From Elusimicrobiota bacterium (GTDB lineage: Bacteria; Elusimicrobiota; Elusimicrobia; JACQJP01): 47,733 bases of DNA. Position 1 is the first letter of the stretch, and every line of letters starts with the position of its first letter. Location of the stretch: positions 1 to 47,733 of the forward strand of contig JACQJP010000034.1 of assembly GCA_016204975.1 (NCBI GenBank), in the 5' to 3' direction. Positions 40,906 to 47,733 of the stretch are shown piece by piece. A program made the position numbers and the translations under genes. The notes beneath the pieces are model-generated. The model did not search any database. It was not told the origin of the DNA and saw only the letters and a list, made by a program, of their open reading frames with translations.

Positions 40906-41900
40906 GACGGTTTCCGCAAAAGCTCCTCCAGTCCCCTGGCCACAAGAACCGCCGCCATGCGCTTGCGGTAGGAGGGAGAGGCGTCCGCATTGGAGATGGG
41001 TTTTGCGAGCCTGGCGCAGATGGAAGCCGCCTCGGCGACGCTCTCTGGGGTGAGGGGGTTTCCCAGAAGGGTCCGGGACGCCTCCCAGGCCAGAAAGGGG
41101 ACCGGGGAGACTCCTCCCAGGGCGATGCGGGCCTGAAGGACCGTTCCCGCCTGGTCGCGGAGGAGCCCTATGGCCACGCCCAGCAGGGCGAAATCGAAGC
41201 AGTCCCGGCGCCTGAGCTTCAGGTAGACGGATTCCCGGCAGGATCGCCGGTCCAGGAGCACCTCCGTGAGGATCTCCCCGTGTTTCCGGGTCAACCCAAC
41301 CCTGCCGTCGTCGCGGTACAACTCCTCGATGGGCAAAAGGCGCGTCCCCTCCCCGCCGCAAAGCCTCACTCTCGCTGCTGCCGCCATCAGGGCGGGAGCG
41401 ATGTCTCCCGAGAACACCGCCCTGCACCGATCCGCGCCGGGAGCCGCGTGGCAGACGGCGCCGTCTCCGGACTTGAGGCAGAACCCCAGGGCCGCTCTCC
41501 ATTCCTCGCTTCTGTCCACAAAGATGCAGCGCGTGTCCTGGCAAAGGTTTCCTCCCAGCGTCGCGGCGTTGCGGATGGAGGGCGTAGCCACCTGGGCCGC
41601 CGCCTGCCGCACCGCATCCCACTCTTCCAAGAGAGGATGGGAGGCCGCCTCGGCCAGAGGGACCCCCGACCCTATGTGGACCTCCCCCCCGTTCTCTCCG
41701 GTGCGCCGCAGTCCGGAAATTTCTTTCAGGAGACGGATGTCCACCAGGGCTTTGCACCGGATCTGGCGGCGCTTCATCTTGGGGAGAAGATCGGTTCCCC
41801 CCGCCAGAATTGTGGCCTCCGGACCGAGGTCCATGAGCATCCGGACGGCTTCCCCGAGGTTGCGCGCAGAGAAGTATCGAAAGGCGGGAAGTCTCAGCAT
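40902..41900 (-). CDS. hcrB: 4-hydroxybenzoyl-CoA reductase beta (FAD, extra 4Fe-4S) subunit
   Basis: A 332-aa FAD-binding subunit of the xanthine dehydrogenase family (ILAGGTDLLPKMKRR; TPSIRNAATLGGNLC). The insertion with Cys120, Cys125, Cys141, Cys150 and Cys159 matches the loop that carries an additional [4Fe-4S] cluster in 4-hydroxybenzoyl-CoA reductase and lets the enzyme work in the reductive direction. This insertion is the main reason to choose Hcr over other family members. Overlaps hcrA by 7 bases. Confidence 0.9.
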   Translation of the reverse strand: MLRLPAFRYFSARNLGEAVRMLMDLGPEATILAGGTDLLPKMKRRQIRCKALVDIRLLKEISGLRRTGENGGEVHIGSGVPLAEAASHPLLEEWDAVRQAAAQVATPSIRNAATLGGNLCQDTRCIFVDRSEEWRAALGFCLKSGDGAVCHAAPGADRCRAVFSGDIAPALMAAAARVRLCGGEGTRLLPIEELYRDDGRVGLTRKHGEILTEVLLDRRSCRESVYLKLRRRDCFDFALLGVAIGLLRDQAGTVLQARIALGGVSPVPFLAWEASRTLLGNPLTPESVAEAASICARLAKPISNADASPSYRKRMAAVLVARGLEELLRKPS

Positions 41901-44191
41901 GGGACGGTCTCTCCGGGAAGGGAGGCTGGGATGTGGGTGGGCTCCGGGAAAGGGATGTCCGGGAACCCTTCCGGCCCCACCCGCGGGATCCTGCCGCAGG
42001 ATTTTCTTTCCAGGGCCAGGAGGATATTTTCGGGAGTGAAAGGGGTCTTGTCCATCCGGATCCCCAGGGCGTCATAGATGGCATTGGCCACCGCAGGGAT
42101 GACGGGCAAGAGGGGTCCCTGCCCCACCTCCTTGGCCCCGAAGGGGCCTCCCGGGTCTTTCGATTCGATCAGGATCAGTTTCACCTCCGGCATCTCCAGG
42201 GAGGAGAGAAATTTGTAATCCAGGATGCCGGGCCCGCGGTGCAGGCCGCTGGGATGGAAAGTCTGCTCCTCCAGGAACGCCTCCCCCAAGGCCATGTGCA
42301 CGGCTCCTTCGATCTGCCCCTCCACCGAAGGCCGGTGGATGGCGCGGCCGATGTCGTGGGCGAATGTTATCCTTTCCACCCGGACTCGTCCGGTCCGGGG
42401 ATCGCACTGCACCTGCGCCGCGCAGGCGCAGAAGCTGTAGGCGGGCGAAGGACCCACCCCGGAACCCTTGAAGTTCGCCGGCTTTAGGGGAGGCTTGTAG
42501 CTACCCCAGGACTCCAGGGCCCCCTCTTTTTCGACGGCGATCCGGGCCGCCTTTTCAAAAGGCATCCTCCGTCCCCCCGTGCGCCGGTAAACCTTTTCCA
42601 GGAGGTTTTCGGCCGCCTCCCTGGCGGCGTTTCCGGCCATGTAGGTCACGCGGCTGGAGTAGGTTCCCAGGTCGAAGGGGGTCCGGTCGGTGTCGGCCGC
42701 CACCAGGCGTATCTTTTCCGGGGGCACCCCCAGGATCTCCGCCACTGCCCACACCACCACCGTGTCCGATCCCTGGCCGATGTCCGTGGCGCCCGAAAAA
42801 ACGGTGATGCCTCCCTTGGCGTCGAGGCGGATCCGGACCCTGGAATGGGGGTCCTCATTCCAGTATATGGGCACGGCGGCCCCGCACAGGTAGGAGCCCA
42901 GGGCGAAGCCGATCCCCCTGCCGTAGGGCAGCTTCCGGAATTTGTCCCGGAAGCCGGAGGCCTCCGCCGCCTTTTCCACGCATTCCCTGAGACCCGAGCT
43001 GGTCACCCGGAGCCGGTTGACGGTCGTGGAGTCGGGAGGGGCGAGATTCTTGAGCCGCAACTCCACCGGGCCCAATCCCAACTCCTCGGCCACCTTGTCG
43101 AGGTGGGCCTCGAGAGCGAAGCGGGGCTGGGGCGTCCCGTGCCCCCGCTTGGGGCCGCAGGGGGGTTTGTTGGTGAAGTAGCGGGCGGACTCAACCGTGT
43201 AGCTGGGAATGCGGTAGGTCGTGGGCTGCAGCCCCCCCTGGTAATAGGTGCACACCACCCCGAAACTGCCGTAGGCGCCGCCGTCCAAACAGGATCTGAA
43301 GCGCATCTCCAAAAGTTCTCCTGTTTTCTTCCAGGAGGTCCGGATGTTCATCCAGGCAGGGTGGCGTCCCCGGTGGCAGTAGAACACCTCTTCCCTGGTC
43401 AGGGTGATCTTGACGGGGCGCCCCGCATCCCGGGCCAGCTTGGAGGCGCACAGATCATGGGCGAAGGGGTCTAGCTTGCCTCCGAATCCCCCGCCGACCT
43501 TGGGGGCGATGACCCGCACTGCATCCTCCGGAAGTCCGAACACCTTGGCCAGGATCTTGCGGAGGTGAAAAGGGGTCTGGGTGGAACTGTAAAGGACCAG
43601 CCTCCCTTTCTTCCAGAGGGCGAGGGCCGAGTGTTCCTCCAGCGGAAGGTGGGTGTTCCCTTCGTAAAAGAAGGCATCCTCGCGGGTGTATTCCGGCTCC
43701 TCCGGAGGGTTCGCGTCCCCGAACTTCAGGGACACCGCCTTGTGCAGGTTTCCTTTTGCATGCACCGGCTCGCCCTTGCCCCGGATGGCTTCCTCCAGGG
43801 AGAGGACCGGGGGGAGTGGGTCGTACTCCGCACGGATGAGCTGGAGGGCTCTGCCCGCAGTCTCCTCCGTGTCGGCGGCTACCGCGGCCACGGGTTCCCC
43901 GACATAGCGCACCTTCTCCATCGCCAGGGCGGTCTCATCCTGGCTGACAGGCAGGATGCCGTAAGGGACCGGAAGGCCCCTCCCGGTGACAACGGCGCGG
44001 ACTCCAGGCAGGGACTCCGCTTGCCGGGTGTCCAGGCTCAGGATGCGGGCATGAGGGTGGGGGCTGCGCAGGATCTTTCCGTAGAGCATTCCGGGAAGCC
44101 TGAGGTCGTCGGCATAAAGAGCGCGGCCGACGGCCTTGGAGAAGGCGTCCACCTTGGGTCCGCTCTTGCCGACGATGCGAAAGGGGGTTAT
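41894..44191 (-). CDS. hcrA: 4-hydroxybenzoyl-CoA reductase alpha (molybdenum) subunit
   Basis: This 765-aa (or 776-aa) Mo hydroxylase subunit removes the 4-hydroxyl of 4-hydroxybenzoyl-CoA to give benzoyl-CoA. Family motifs: KAVGRALYADDLRLPGMLYGKILRSPHPHARIL, VSQDETALAMEKVRYVGEPVAAVAA, GGGFGGKLDPFAHDL, and SGATDIGQGSDTVVVWAVAEILGV. No ATG or GTG exists near the N-terminus. A TTG at 44224 lies deep in hcrC without ribosome binding site. An ATA codon at 44191 has AAGGAG five bases before it and gives the family N-terminus TPFRIVGKSGPKVDAF, so I start there. Confidence 0.9.
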   Translation of the reverse strand: MTPFRIVGKSGPKVDAFSKAVGRALYADDLRLPGMLYGKILRSPHPHARILSLDTRQAESLPGVRAVVTGRGLPVPYGILPVSQDETALAMEKVRYVGEPVAAVAADTEETAGRALQLIRAEYDPLPPVLSLEEAIRGKGEPVHAKGNLHKAVSLKFGDANPPEEPEYTREDAFFYEGNTHLPLEEHSALALWKKGRLVLYSSTQTPFHLRKILAKVFGLPEDAVRVIAPKVGGGFGGKLDPFAHDLCASKLARDAGRPVKITLTREEVFYCHRGRHPAWMNIRTSWKKTGELLEMRFRSCLDGGAYGSFGVVCTYYQGGLQPTTYRIPSYTVESARYFTNKPPCGPKRGHGTPQPRFALEAHLDKVAEELGLGPVELRLKNLAPPDSTTVNRLRVTSSGLRECVEKAAEASGFRDKFRKLPYGRGIGFALGSYLCGAAVPIYWNEDPHSRVRIRLDAKGGITVFSGATDIGQGSDTVVVWAVAEILGVPPEKIRLVAADTDRTPFDLGTYSSRVTYMAGNAAREAAENLLEKVYRRTGGRRMPFEKAARIAVEKEGALESWGSYKPPLKPANFKGSGVGPSPAYSFCACAAQVQCDPRTGRVRVERITFAHDIGRAIHRPSVEGQIEGAVHMALGEAFLEEQTFHPSGLHRGPGILDYKFLSSLEMPEVKLILIESKDPGGPFGAKEVGQGPLLPVIPAVANAIYDALGIRMDKTPFTPENILLALERKSCGRIPRVGPEGFPDIPFPEPTHIPASLPGETVPC

Positions 44192-44192
44192 A

Positions 44193-44675
44193 TCATCTCC
44201 TTCTTGATTTCTTTCCTGCTGCAACTCGCACGGCCTCCAGGATCTTGGCGTATCCGGTGCAACGGCAAAGGTTTCCGGATACGGCCTCCAGGGCCTCGCG
44301 GTCCCAGGAGGTCCGTTCCTGCGTCGGGTTGCGGTCGAGGAACGCCTTGGCCGCCAGAATCATTCCGGGGGTGCAGTAGCCACACTGGACGGCCCCCGTT
44401 GCCACGAAGGCTCGGATCAGGGGATGCTCGGGAGGGACGCCCTCTATGGTGAGGACCTCCCCGCCCCGGGCCTGGGGGGCCAGGACGAGACAGGAGTAGA
44501 CGGACTTTCCATTCAAAAGCACCGTGCAGGCTCCGCATTCGCCCAGTTCGCATCCGTGTTTGGTGCCGGTAAGGCCCAGATCCTCCCGGAGGATCTCCAG
44601 GAGCGTCTTGTGCGGCCGGGTGCGCAGGCGGCGCCTTCTGCCGTTGACCTTCAGATCCAGGAGGAATTTTGTCAT
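44193..44675 (-). CDS. hcrC: 4-hydroxybenzoyl-CoA reductase gamma (2Fe-2S) subunit
   Basis: A 160-aa protein with the two [2Fe-2S] motifs of xanthine-dehydrogenase-type small subunits: C42-x4-C47-x2-C50 ... C62 and C98-x2-C101 ... C137-x-C139. It receives electrons from the beta subunit and passes them to Mo. The ATG overlaps the bcrD-like stop codon (ATGA), so Hcr and benzoyl-CoA reductase are made from one transcript. Confidence 0.93.
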   Translation of the reverse strand: MTKFLLDLKVNGRRRRLRTRPHKTLLEILREDLGLTGTKHGCELGECGACTVLLNGKSVYSCLVLAPQARGGEVLTIEGVPPEHPLIRAFVATGAVQCGYCTPGMILAAKAFLDRNPTQERTSWDREALEAVSGNLCRCTGYAKILEAVRVAAGKKSRRR

Positions 44676-45481
44676 GCGGGAGAGGCCGCCCTGCCGAGCT
44701 TTTCGAGTCTTTCCAGACCCAGGAGCGCCGCCCCCAGGGCGCAGGTGTACTCGGGCTGTTCCGGGACGTTGACCTTGAGGCCGACCTTCTCCTGGAGGGC
44801 GCTGATCATTCCCTCTTGCTTGGCGACCCCCCCGATGAAGGTCAGTTCCTCCTCCAGCCCCACCCTCCGCAGCAGGGTCACGGCCCGGTCCGTCAGGGAG
44901 TCATGGATCCCCCTCACGATGTCCTCCACCTTGCGGCCGTCGCTCACGTGGCTGATGATCTCGGATTCCGCCAGCACGGCGCAGATGCTGGAGATCTTGA
45001 GGGGGTCGCAGGAGCACAGGGAAAGGGTCCCCATCTTCTCCACCGTGATCTCCAGGTATTTGGCAGCCTTCTCCAGAAATCCTCCAGAGCCCGCGGCGCA
45101 TTTCTCGTTGGTCTTGAACTCCCGGACCTTGCCCGTTTCCCCGATCCGGACGGCGCGGGTGCTCTGGGCTCCTATGTCCAGGACGCAGCGCGTACCTGGG
45201 AAGAGGCGGCGGGCCCCCTTGGCCCCGCAGGTGATCTCGGTGATCTGGATGTCTCGCAATTGAACGGCGTAGCGCCCCAGCCCGGTGGTGGCGACATAGT
45301 CTATCTCCCTGCGGTCGCGGCCTATGGCTTCCGTGAGCTCTCCCAGGAGCTTTTCCGTGAGGACGGTAAAGTTGGCCGAGGTCTTGACCGCACCCGAGGC
45401 CAGCACCTTCCGCGACTCATCCAGCAGGACGGCTTTCGTCCGGCTGGAGCCTAGGTCGACGCCCGCGATGATTCTTTCCAT
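44672..45481 (-). CDS. bcrD: Benzoyl-CoA reductase ATPase subunit (BcrD/BzdQ-like)
   Basis: A 269-aa ASKHA ATPase: phosphate-1 [17 protein letters not shown], phosphate-2 [15 protein letters not shown], cluster ligand sites [15 protein letters not shown] and [16 protein letters not shown], and [11 protein letters not shown]. Both ATPase subunits here are about 270 aa, as in the Bzd (Azoarcus) type rather than the long/short pair of Thauera. ATG at 45481 is chosen by family N-terminus [11 protein letters not shown]. It overlaps the next ATPase gene by 31 bases. Which of the two is A or D is set by gene order only. Confidence 0.85.
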   Translation of the reverse strand: MERIIAGVDLGSSRTKAVLLDESRKVLASGAVKTSANFTVLTEKLLGELTEAIGRDRREIDYVATTGLGRYAVQLRDIQITEITCGAKGARRLFPGTRCVLDIGAQSTRAVRIGETGKVREFKTNEKCAAGSGGFLEKAAKYLEITVEKMGTLSLCSCDPLKISSICAVLAESEIISHVSDGRKVEDIVRGIHDSLTDRAVTLLRRVGLEEELTFIGGVAKQEGMISALQEKVGLKVNVPEQPEYTCALGAALLGLERLEKLGRAASPA

Positions 45482-46257
45482 AGCGCCTTCTCCAAAGCGA
45501 ACAGTGCGGCTCCCACCGCCCCCATGAAATGGGATTCGGGGCTCACATTGAGCTTGAGGTCCAGCTTCTGCTCCAGGCTCTTCACCATGCCGACGTTCCG
45601 GGCCACCCCTCCCGTGAAGGTGACCTCGGGCTCTACCCCCACCCGGGCCGCCAGGGAGACGGTCCGGGCCGCGACGGCGCGGTGCACCCCCGCCAGGATG
45701 TCTTCGAGCCTGCGCCCCTGGGCCATGTAGGACATGATGTCCGACTCCACAAACACCGTGCAGACGGTGGTCAGCCGGACGGGATCGGTGCCGCTCAAAG
45801 ACAGGGCCCCCAACTCCTCCAGGGGAACCTCCGCCACTTCGGCGGAGGCGGTGAGGAACCTTCCCGTGCCCGCCGCGCACTTGTCGTTCATGGAGAAGTC
45901 CTCCACCTCTCCTGCAGGACCCACCTTGATAACCTTGGTGTCCTGGCCTCCAATGTCGATGACGGTGCGGGTGCCGGGGAATAAAAAATGCGCCCCCTTG
46001 GCGTGGCAAGAGATCTCCGTGATCTGGGTCTGTCCGAAGGTCACCTTGTACCTTCCGTAGCCCGTCCCCACCACATAGGCGACGTCCCGGGGTTGTATGC
46101 CCGCCGCCTCCACCGCGATGGGAAACGCCCTCTCGGCCGCCCGGGTGACGTTGGCCCCGGTGGAGATGAGGGCCCTTCCCCGTATCCTTCTTCCCTCGTC
46201 CAAGAGCACCGCCTTGGTCTGGGTGGAACCCACGTCCACTCCGCAAGCGTAGATTAT
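45451..46257 (-). CDS. bcrA: Benzoyl-CoA reductase ATPase subunit (BcrA/BzdP-like), probable ATA start
   Basis: A 268-aa ASKHA ATPase with [60 protein letters not shown] and [11 protein letters not shown]. The first canonical start codons (GTG at 46239 and 46233) would cut off or shorten the first beta strand IYACGVDVG. An ATA at 46257 has AAGGAGG five bases upstream, overlaps the bcrB TAA (ATAA) like the ATGA overlaps elsewhere, and gives the expected N-terminus. I therefore start at 46257. It couples ATP hydrolysis to electron transfer to the BC module. Confidence 0.85.
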   Translation of the reverse strand: MIYACGVDVGSTQTKAVLLDEGRRIRGRALISTGANVTRAAERAFPIAVEAAGIQPRDVAYVVGTGYGRYKVTFGQTQITEISCHAKGAHFLFPGTRTVIDIGGQDTKVIKVGPAGEVEDFSMNDKCAAGTGRFLTASAEVAEVPLEELGALSLSGTDPVRLTTVCTVFVESDIMSYMAQGRRLEDILAGVHRAVAARTVSLAARVGVEPEVTFTGGVARNVGMVKSLEQKLDLKLNVSPESHFMGAVGAALFALEKALWKESSRAST

Positions 46258-47588
46258 GTCTCCCTCCTTCCCGCCTGGGTCAGCTTCTTGTGCGCCAGGG
46301 ACTCGAAGAAGGCGTCAAAGCGGTTGCGCATCTGGGCGTGGGAGTAGTAGCGGGGATCCTCCAGGTCCGACTCCACAAAAAGCGTGGGGATATTCAGCGT
46401 TTTGGAGAAGTATTCCCGCATGTCTCCCTGTCCCGCCGAGAACAGGCGGCAGCTTTTTACGGAGTGGATAACCAGGGCGTCCGCCTTCCACTCCCGGATA
46501 TAGCGGCGGATTTGCTCGTAGCGCTGGGGGTAGCTGCGGTTGGTGACGTTGTGGATGATCATGTGCCGGGCGATGGACTCCAGCGGCTGCCTGGGATCGT
46601 GGCGGAACCCGAACTCCCAGATGCCTCCCACGCAGGAGTAGGTAGAGGCCACGTTGCAGGCTCCCCAATTGGTGAAAAGGTCCCGGAAGGCCTTGAAGGT
46701 GGGATAGGGGGGAGGTCCCTCCGCCACCACCCGGAACCTTTCCTCAGGCACCACGCCTGCTCCCAGCCCGACCTTCTCCTCGAATTCCTTGAGCGTCTCA
46801 TCGAAGAAGTGCAGGCCCTCCTTCGTTCCCCGGTGCACGTACAGGGGTCCCATCATGGTGGTGGAGTCGAAGTAGGCGTCAAAGGGAGAGGGGACGTTCT
46901 TGGTGAGGGACTTGACCCTGGACCACAGATCCTCCGTGGCCGCGCTCAGTTTCAGGATTTCCCGAAGCCGGTCTATGTCGAACTTCGCGCCGGAGATCCT
47001 CTCTAAGTCCGCGATCAACTCCCGAAGTTGCTTGACGACGTACAGGATGTCCCCGGGGGAAGGCTCCTCCCTCCTTAAGAAGGGCACATCCAGCACGAAA
47101 AGAGGAGAGCCCGTGAACTGGGCCAGATGCTCGAACCACTTGAGGTAGGTGTTGCAGCCCACGAAATTGCATAGGATTAAGGACGGTTTGGGCAGACGGG
47201 TCTTGAGGGGGGTCTCCGACTCGCTCAGGGTGAAGGCGACATCGGCCTTGACGTACCCGCAGTTGTCGGTGGAGTAGCCCATCTCCTCGGCCGCGAGGAG
47301 GTACTCCAAGGCCTGTTTCTTGATGGCGAGCTGGAGGGCGTTGATCTCCGGGTAGATGGGCAGGAGATCGAAGGTCCTCAAAAGTTCCACACAGTTGCCC
47401 GAGATCATGAGGGGCACCGCTCCACGCCAGGGGCCGCCGCAAGCCGGGGTCACACCCTGCTGCCTTTCCCATATCCCGTGCAGGTCCCGATACCAGCGCG
47501 AGATGAGCTCCTTCTGGAGGGCGTGCATCCTCCCTTGGTAATGGGATTGGTTGGTCGGCGCGGGTTTGCCGTCCGTTTCGGGTGTCAT
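46254..47588 (-). CDS. bcrB: Benzoyl-CoA reductase subunit B (BcrB/BzdO-like)
   Basis: A 444-aa catalytic subunit, near the BzdO/BcrB length. Segments: [91 protein letters not shown], and the C-terminal [27 protein letters not shown]. With subunit C it forms the active-site module that dearomatises benzoyl-CoA. Transcription follows the order C-B-A-D, which is that of bcrCBAD/bzdNOPQ. Confidence 0.9.
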   Translation of the reverse strand: MTPETDGKPAPTNQSHYQGRMHALQKELISRWYRDLHGIWERQQGVTPACGGPWRGAVPLMISGNCVELLRTFDLLPIYPEINALQLAIKKQALEYLLAAEEMGYSTDNCGYVKADVAFTLSESETPLKTRLPKPSLILCNFVGCNTYLKWFEHLAQFTGSPLFVLDVPFLRREEPSPGDILYVVKQLRELIADLERISGAKFDIDRLREILKLSAATEDLWSRVKSLTKNVPSPFDAYFDSTTMMGPLYVHRGTKEGLHFFDETLKEFEEKVGLGAGVVPEERFRVVAEGPPPYPTFKAFRDLFTNWGACNVASTYSCVGGIWEFGFRHDPRQPLESIARHMIIHNVTNRSYPQRYEQIRRYIREWKADALVIHSVKSCRLFSAGQGDMREYFSKTLNIPTLFVESDLEDPRYYSHAQMRNRFDAFFESLAHKKLTQAGRRET

Positions 47589-47595
47589 GGTGTCC

Positions 47596-47733
47596 TCAAT
47601 CGAAAAGCAGGGATTCGACCAGGGTCTCCAGCTCCATCCGGGTCTTCTCGAAGGTCCACATCTTTTCCTCGAATTCTATGAGAAGGTGGGGGATATTCTC
47701 CTTCTCCAGGGCCTTCTTGTAGGGAACGTAGTC
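47596..47733 (-). CDS. bcrC: Benzoyl-CoA reductase subunit C, C-terminal end (5' part outside window)
   Basis: The last 45 residues of a protein that runs off the right edge, read in the same direction and 7 bases before bcrB. It ends IPHLLIEFEEKMWTFEKTRMELETLVESLLFD, the usual end of BcrC/BzdN/BadD proteins. Position before bcrB agrees. The promoter of the whole minus-strand operon must lie outside the window. Confidence 0.8.
   Translation of the reverse strand, partial: DYVPYKKALEKENIPHLLIEFEEKMWTFEKTRMELETLVESLLFD

Noticed and set aside
45481-46246. A fused 524-aa protein extending the bcrD-like gene upstream
   Set aside because: The upstream half is an out-of-frame shadow of the bcrA-like gene; the real N-terminus [11 protein letters not shown] begins at 45481.
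1-47733. tRNA, rRNA, CRISPR arrays, insertion sequences, integrases or attachment sites
   Set aside because: I saw no tRNA-like cloverleaf, no regularly spaced repeats, no transposase or integrase motifs and no terminal inverted repeats in reading the window.

Overview
This window looks like chromosomal DNA of a Gram-negative, anaerobically respiring bacterium that degrades aromatic compounds. Gram-negative character is inferred from two outer-membrane porins and periplasmic, Tat-exported molybdoenzymes. The class I (ATP-driven) benzoyl-CoA reductase genes, 4-hydroxybenzoyl-CoA reductase and an AhbD-type haem synthase suggest a nitrate- or sulfur-compound-respiring anaerobe. Assignment to a phylum is not possible from the sequence alone; Desulfobacterota-like, NC10/Methylomirabilota-like or Nitrospirota-like lineages are guesses.

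Left part, + strand (1-15947), is respiratory. It opens with the end of a porin gene, two small membrane proteins and a cysteine-rich Crp/Fnr-type regulator. An operon follows: a DUF488 protein, a 1170-aa Tat-exported type II DMSO-reductase-family catalytic subunit (NXR/periplasmic NarG-like), a small conserved-looking protein, a four-cluster iron-sulfur subunit, a NarJ/TorD chaperone, and an unusual gamma subunit made of two cytochrome c domains fused to an EbdC-type haem b domain. A second promoter drives a porin and a Psr/Phs-like complex (Fe-S subunit, NrfD membrane subunit, Mo subunit).

Middle part, + strand (15948-25479), makes the molybdenum cofactor: tatA, a Moco-type riboswitch with terminator and antiterminator, a second tatA, then moaC-moaD-moaE-mogA-moeA-mobA-moaA, a TSUP permease and ahbD. 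A separate promoter drives a thioredoxin-reductase-like flavoprotein without its CxxC pair and a fusion of an RlmN/Cfr-like radical SAM domain with an isochorismatase-like hydrolase.

Right part, - strand (25441 to beyond 47733), is one tightly overlapped operon of more than 22 kb for anaerobic aromatic degradation. In transcription order it holds benzoyl-CoA reductase (C partial, B, A, D), 4-hydroxybenzoyl-CoA reductase (hcrC, hcrA, hcrB), a PanE-family reductase, a 3-hydroxyacyl-CoA dehydrogenase/enoyl-CoA hydratase fusion, an extra benzoyl-CoA-reductase-like pair, an acyl/aryl-CoA ligase, ring hydrolase, dienoyl-CoA hydratase, an NAD(P)-linked 2-oxoacid oxidoreductase, a 60-aa Cys-rich protein, the alicyclic alcohol dehydrogenase, xdhC and mocA.

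The most striking structure not explained by gene calls is a 16-bp operator, TATGAC-N4-ATCATA, present three times: before the NXR-like operon, before tatA/Moco synthesis, and before the flavoprotein/radical SAM-hydrolase pair. Each copy has a -10-like hexamer about 32-33 bp from the operator centre, the geometry of a class II Fnr-activated promoter. This links the undescribed radical SAM-hydrolase pair to the respiratory regulon. Further points of interest are the riboswitch placed between two tatA paralogues, two probable AUA start codons in the aromatic operon, and the extra reductase pair.
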